Shown one piece after another: positions 61,757-64,000 of a stretch of 64,000 bases of DNA. The notes under the pieces are model-generated. The model did not search any database. It was not told the origin of the DNA and saw only the letters and a list, made by a program, of their open reading frames with translations. The position numbers were made by a program, and so were the translations under genes. This stretch comes from Hofstenia miamia. Lineage: Eukaryota > Xenacoelomorpha > Acoela. The stretch spans positions 1,187,628 through 1,251,627 of the forward strand of contig SCFE01000042.1 in assembly GCA_004352715.1 (NCBI GenBank). Direction: 5' to 3'. Positions within the stretch are counted from its first letter, which is position 1; the number at the start of each line of letters is the position of its first letter.

Positions 61757-62669
61757 AAACAAAGTAGCATCTAATGATGAAACATGTGCATGTGCAAACA
61801 TTTTTTCCAACTTACATTCACAGGGATAAATAAATATGAATTTGTACTTATACAAGAAAAAGGAAAAACAAACCGTAGCACCTCCTGGAGTTGCGAAAAT
61901 TGCATTTCAACAGACCTACGTGTACAGCACAAACTGAAATTAAAAAATACAGAGATATTGTGAAGAACTTCATCAAGAAAGAATTGATAAAATCAATTCT
62001 AATGTGTTAGAAAACAAATAAAATTATGAAATTATAATTCGTGTTTTCCCAGAGAGTGAGCGTTTGTCGCGCTTAGAACGTGCAAATGAAGAAAAGGAAA
62101 ATTTCAACAATTGTTTAATAGTTAAATTGTAACTAATGAAAGTCAGCTGCTTGACGATACTAAGCTGAGTAAATATGACAAAAAAATAATTTTAGGAAAT
62201 GCTAGAAATGTAGAAAGAAATAACCCATGTAATTATAACTTATTTTTATCCAAGGGCTTTAAGGCAACGAAAAGAGATTTTAAATGAGAAGAATGTTGAA
62301 TAAAATTTCTTCTTAATGAAAAGAAAAAGGAAAAATTGGGTTAATAAACAGCAAGATTGACAAACAAATTTGATGTAATCATTCCGCTATCTTTTTCACA
62401 TAAGATTAACAATAACATTAACAGTTTAAAGAATGAAAATCCTTAATCCTTTCTTGCATGACTTTTATAAAACCAATCTAAAAATTTTCTAAAGATAAAT
62501 TTATTATCCTCAGCAAACTTGATTGCAAATTAGTTATCACGATATTGCTTGAAGTTAAAGGAAAATTAAATGTATAAAATATGATACATTATGCAATAAA
62601 AGTGCATTTTCAATTTCGTTTTAAAGTGAATACATAAACACTAGTTTTGTTTCTTGTTGCGGAAAATGG

Positions 62670-62696
62670 TATATATATATATATATATATATATAT
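62670..62696. repeat. (TA)n microsatellite next to a hairpin
   Basis: About 13 TA units ending where the hairpin arm at 62696 begins. Confidence 0.95.
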
Positions 62697-62794
62697 GACA
62701 ATAAATTTCAGATTTTAGATGGCCTTTAAGATGTTCTCGAATCCTAGTTTGTAGAACACATTAAAAGCCATCTAAAATCTGAAATTTATTGTGA
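62696..62794. repeat. Near-perfect hairpin, 34-bp arms
   Basis: The left arm 62696-62729 (core CAATAAATTTCAGATTTTAG) pairs with the right arm 62761-62794 with about two mismatches. The loop of 31 bases itself contains GTTCT...AGAAC, which extends the stem. It could be a tiny foldback element, the end of a repeat, or a small-RNA precursor if transcribed. Confidence 0.85.
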
Positions 62795-62961
62795 TTATCA
62801 TCAGCAAAAAATGAAAATTTTAATATTATAACTAAAATCAATAACACGAAAATAGCCGAAGCAAATATAAAAGAATGCAACATCAATCTACTAAATATAC
62901 AATTAAATAATTTCAAAGCATTACATTTATTCTAAAGCCATCTTTAATTTCCCTCAATTTT

Positions 62962-63003
62962 ATCACTGATGAAACTATGACTATGTAGCGAAACATGTAT
63001 GAT
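62962..63003 (+). ncRNA. Hammerhead-ribozyme-like motif, possibly from a decayed Penelope-like element
   Basis: Core pieces in the right order: ATCA (62962-62965), CTGATGA (62966-62972), a weak stem II (CTATG 62975-62979 with TGTAG 62984-62988), GAAA (62990-62993), a minimal stem III (A-U and C-G around the loop AT), the cleavage triplet GTA (62997-62999), then TGAT (63000-63003) complementary to ATCA for stem I. AATAAA follows at 63009 and a (TA)n tract at 63064. Minimal hammerheads of this layout are known in the terminal repeats of Penelope-like retroelements. Stem II is imperfect, so activity is doubtful. Confidence 0.45.
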
Positions 63004-63058
63004 TTCGAATAAATGTGTTTTTATCTTTCATAATATGCTAAGTCTTAGCAAAATATCA

Positions 63059-63063
<5 letters not shown>

Positions 63064-63101
<38 letters not shown>
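63064..63101. repeat. (TA)n microsatellite
   Basis: About 18 TA units downstream of the hammerhead-like motif. Confidence 0.95.
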
Positions 63102-63103
<2 letters not shown>

Positions 63104-64000
63104 TACATTAAATCATTTGCAAGAATTTATCAAATATAATACATTATGCAAAATGGGAGCCAAATTTTACTTAATTTATTTTTACCCATATAAGACATCG
63201 TTACAAAAATATGTGCATAATTTAACAAAACAGTAAATATTTATTTAGTAAAAGTCATAGACAAAAAAATTAATACAGAAATTTTTTTCAAATAAATGAG
63301 TATGTGCTGTTTGAAAATGGTAATTTAATTTAGTAGATCTTTGGCCTCATAAAAATTGCCTTACCCTCGGCTGTGCTTGGTCTTAAAATTTCGGCGTATT
63401 ATATAGGAAATGTAACAAATGCTTAGAATTTCTGGTTTGGAAAACATGCTTAGGTTTACAGTAATTTTTAGTGTATATGTGTAAGCAAGACGAAATCTAA
63501 CTCATTTTTTAGTCAAGATCACAACAGCTTTTACCAGTTTTTGTACATAAATCCTATGAAGTGAAACAAAGCAAATCTAAGACTATTATAATCTGATTCA
63601 GAAATATTAAAAAATCTTAAATAAAAAGCTGAATTTTTAGACTCAATCTGATCCTGTCAAATGTTATTTCAACCTGTAGTGGAAAATAACATACTAAATT
63701 TTAAAAGGATCAGAATGCAACCTTCTAAATTATGCTTGTCATAATTCATTTTATTTAGCATGCACTTTCTAAAGTTTTCAACCTGGTCCGAACCAACACA
63801 ACCCAGCTCATCCAGTCCTTATGCGCCTCATTTCAAAGATAAATGTTTTGCTGTATAAATTTAATATATTGAAAAAAATAGAATTTAGCTCAAATTCAGA
63901 TTTTAATAACTGTGGCTGATCTGACCCATAGGCAGGTCCAACTCAATTTCAGCTCTCGTGTTTACATTATAATGAGAAAACTGTTAACAACTCTTTTAAT
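63102..64000. other. Non-coding end of window
   Basis: AT-rich DNA; no gene, RNA or transposon terminus seen up to the window edge. Confidence 0.5.

Overview
The window is nuclear DNA of an animal, most likely an invertebrate. It is very AT-rich, with spliced genes, long introns and a heavy load of decayed transposons. Three host genes are recognisable, all on the + strand. They are the 3' part of a geranylgeranyltransferase-I beta subunit (289-2345), a complete four-exon MTG1-type mitochondrial ribosome GTPase (10050-18171), and a two-exon TRPV-type channel (29737-33296). The last is a metazoan family. I cannot name the species. The hAT, Tc1/mariner, P/THAP-like, piggyBac-like and LINE mixture would suit an arthropod or another invertebrate.

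Layout. 1-2345: PGGT1B-like exons. 2346-10049: gene-poor DNA with a 0.7 kb inverted repeat (4131-4843), a dead LINE (7115-8526) and two candidate minus-strand exons. 10050-18171: MTG1, whose introns 2 and 3 are packed with piggyBac-like ends, a Tc1 fragment and a mariner deletion element. 19509-28570: five or more LINE or P-like remnants in both orientations around a 1000-base assembly gap (24959-25958). 29737-33296: the TRPV gene, with a hAT-type MITE in its intron. 33887-34744: an N-terminally deleted Tc1 element. 36598-42357: a LINE assembled as near-identical overlapping blocks joined by single N bases, flanked by remnants of other elements. 44734-46179: a non-autonomous hAT with exact 8-bp target duplications. 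46676-48131: a frameshifted Tc1/Tc3-like element. 48600-51545: a ruined P/THAP-like transposase. 55321-55926: a second mariner-like deletion element. 58117-59975: a structurally complete hAT transposon with an uninterrupted 480-residue transposase and an exact target duplication. 59984-64000: non-coding DNA with two palindromes, several (TA)n tracts and a hammerhead-ribozyme-like motif that may mark a decayed Penelope-type element.

The three host genes are not functionally linked. PGGT1B prenylates CaaL proteins in the cytosol, MTG1 assists mitochondrial large-subunit assembly, and the TRPV protein is a predicted sensory cation channel. The mobile DNA dominates the window, and much of its history can be read from nested insertions and target-site duplications. 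Several assembly joins coincide with repeated sequence, so the copy number of some repeats here is uncertain.
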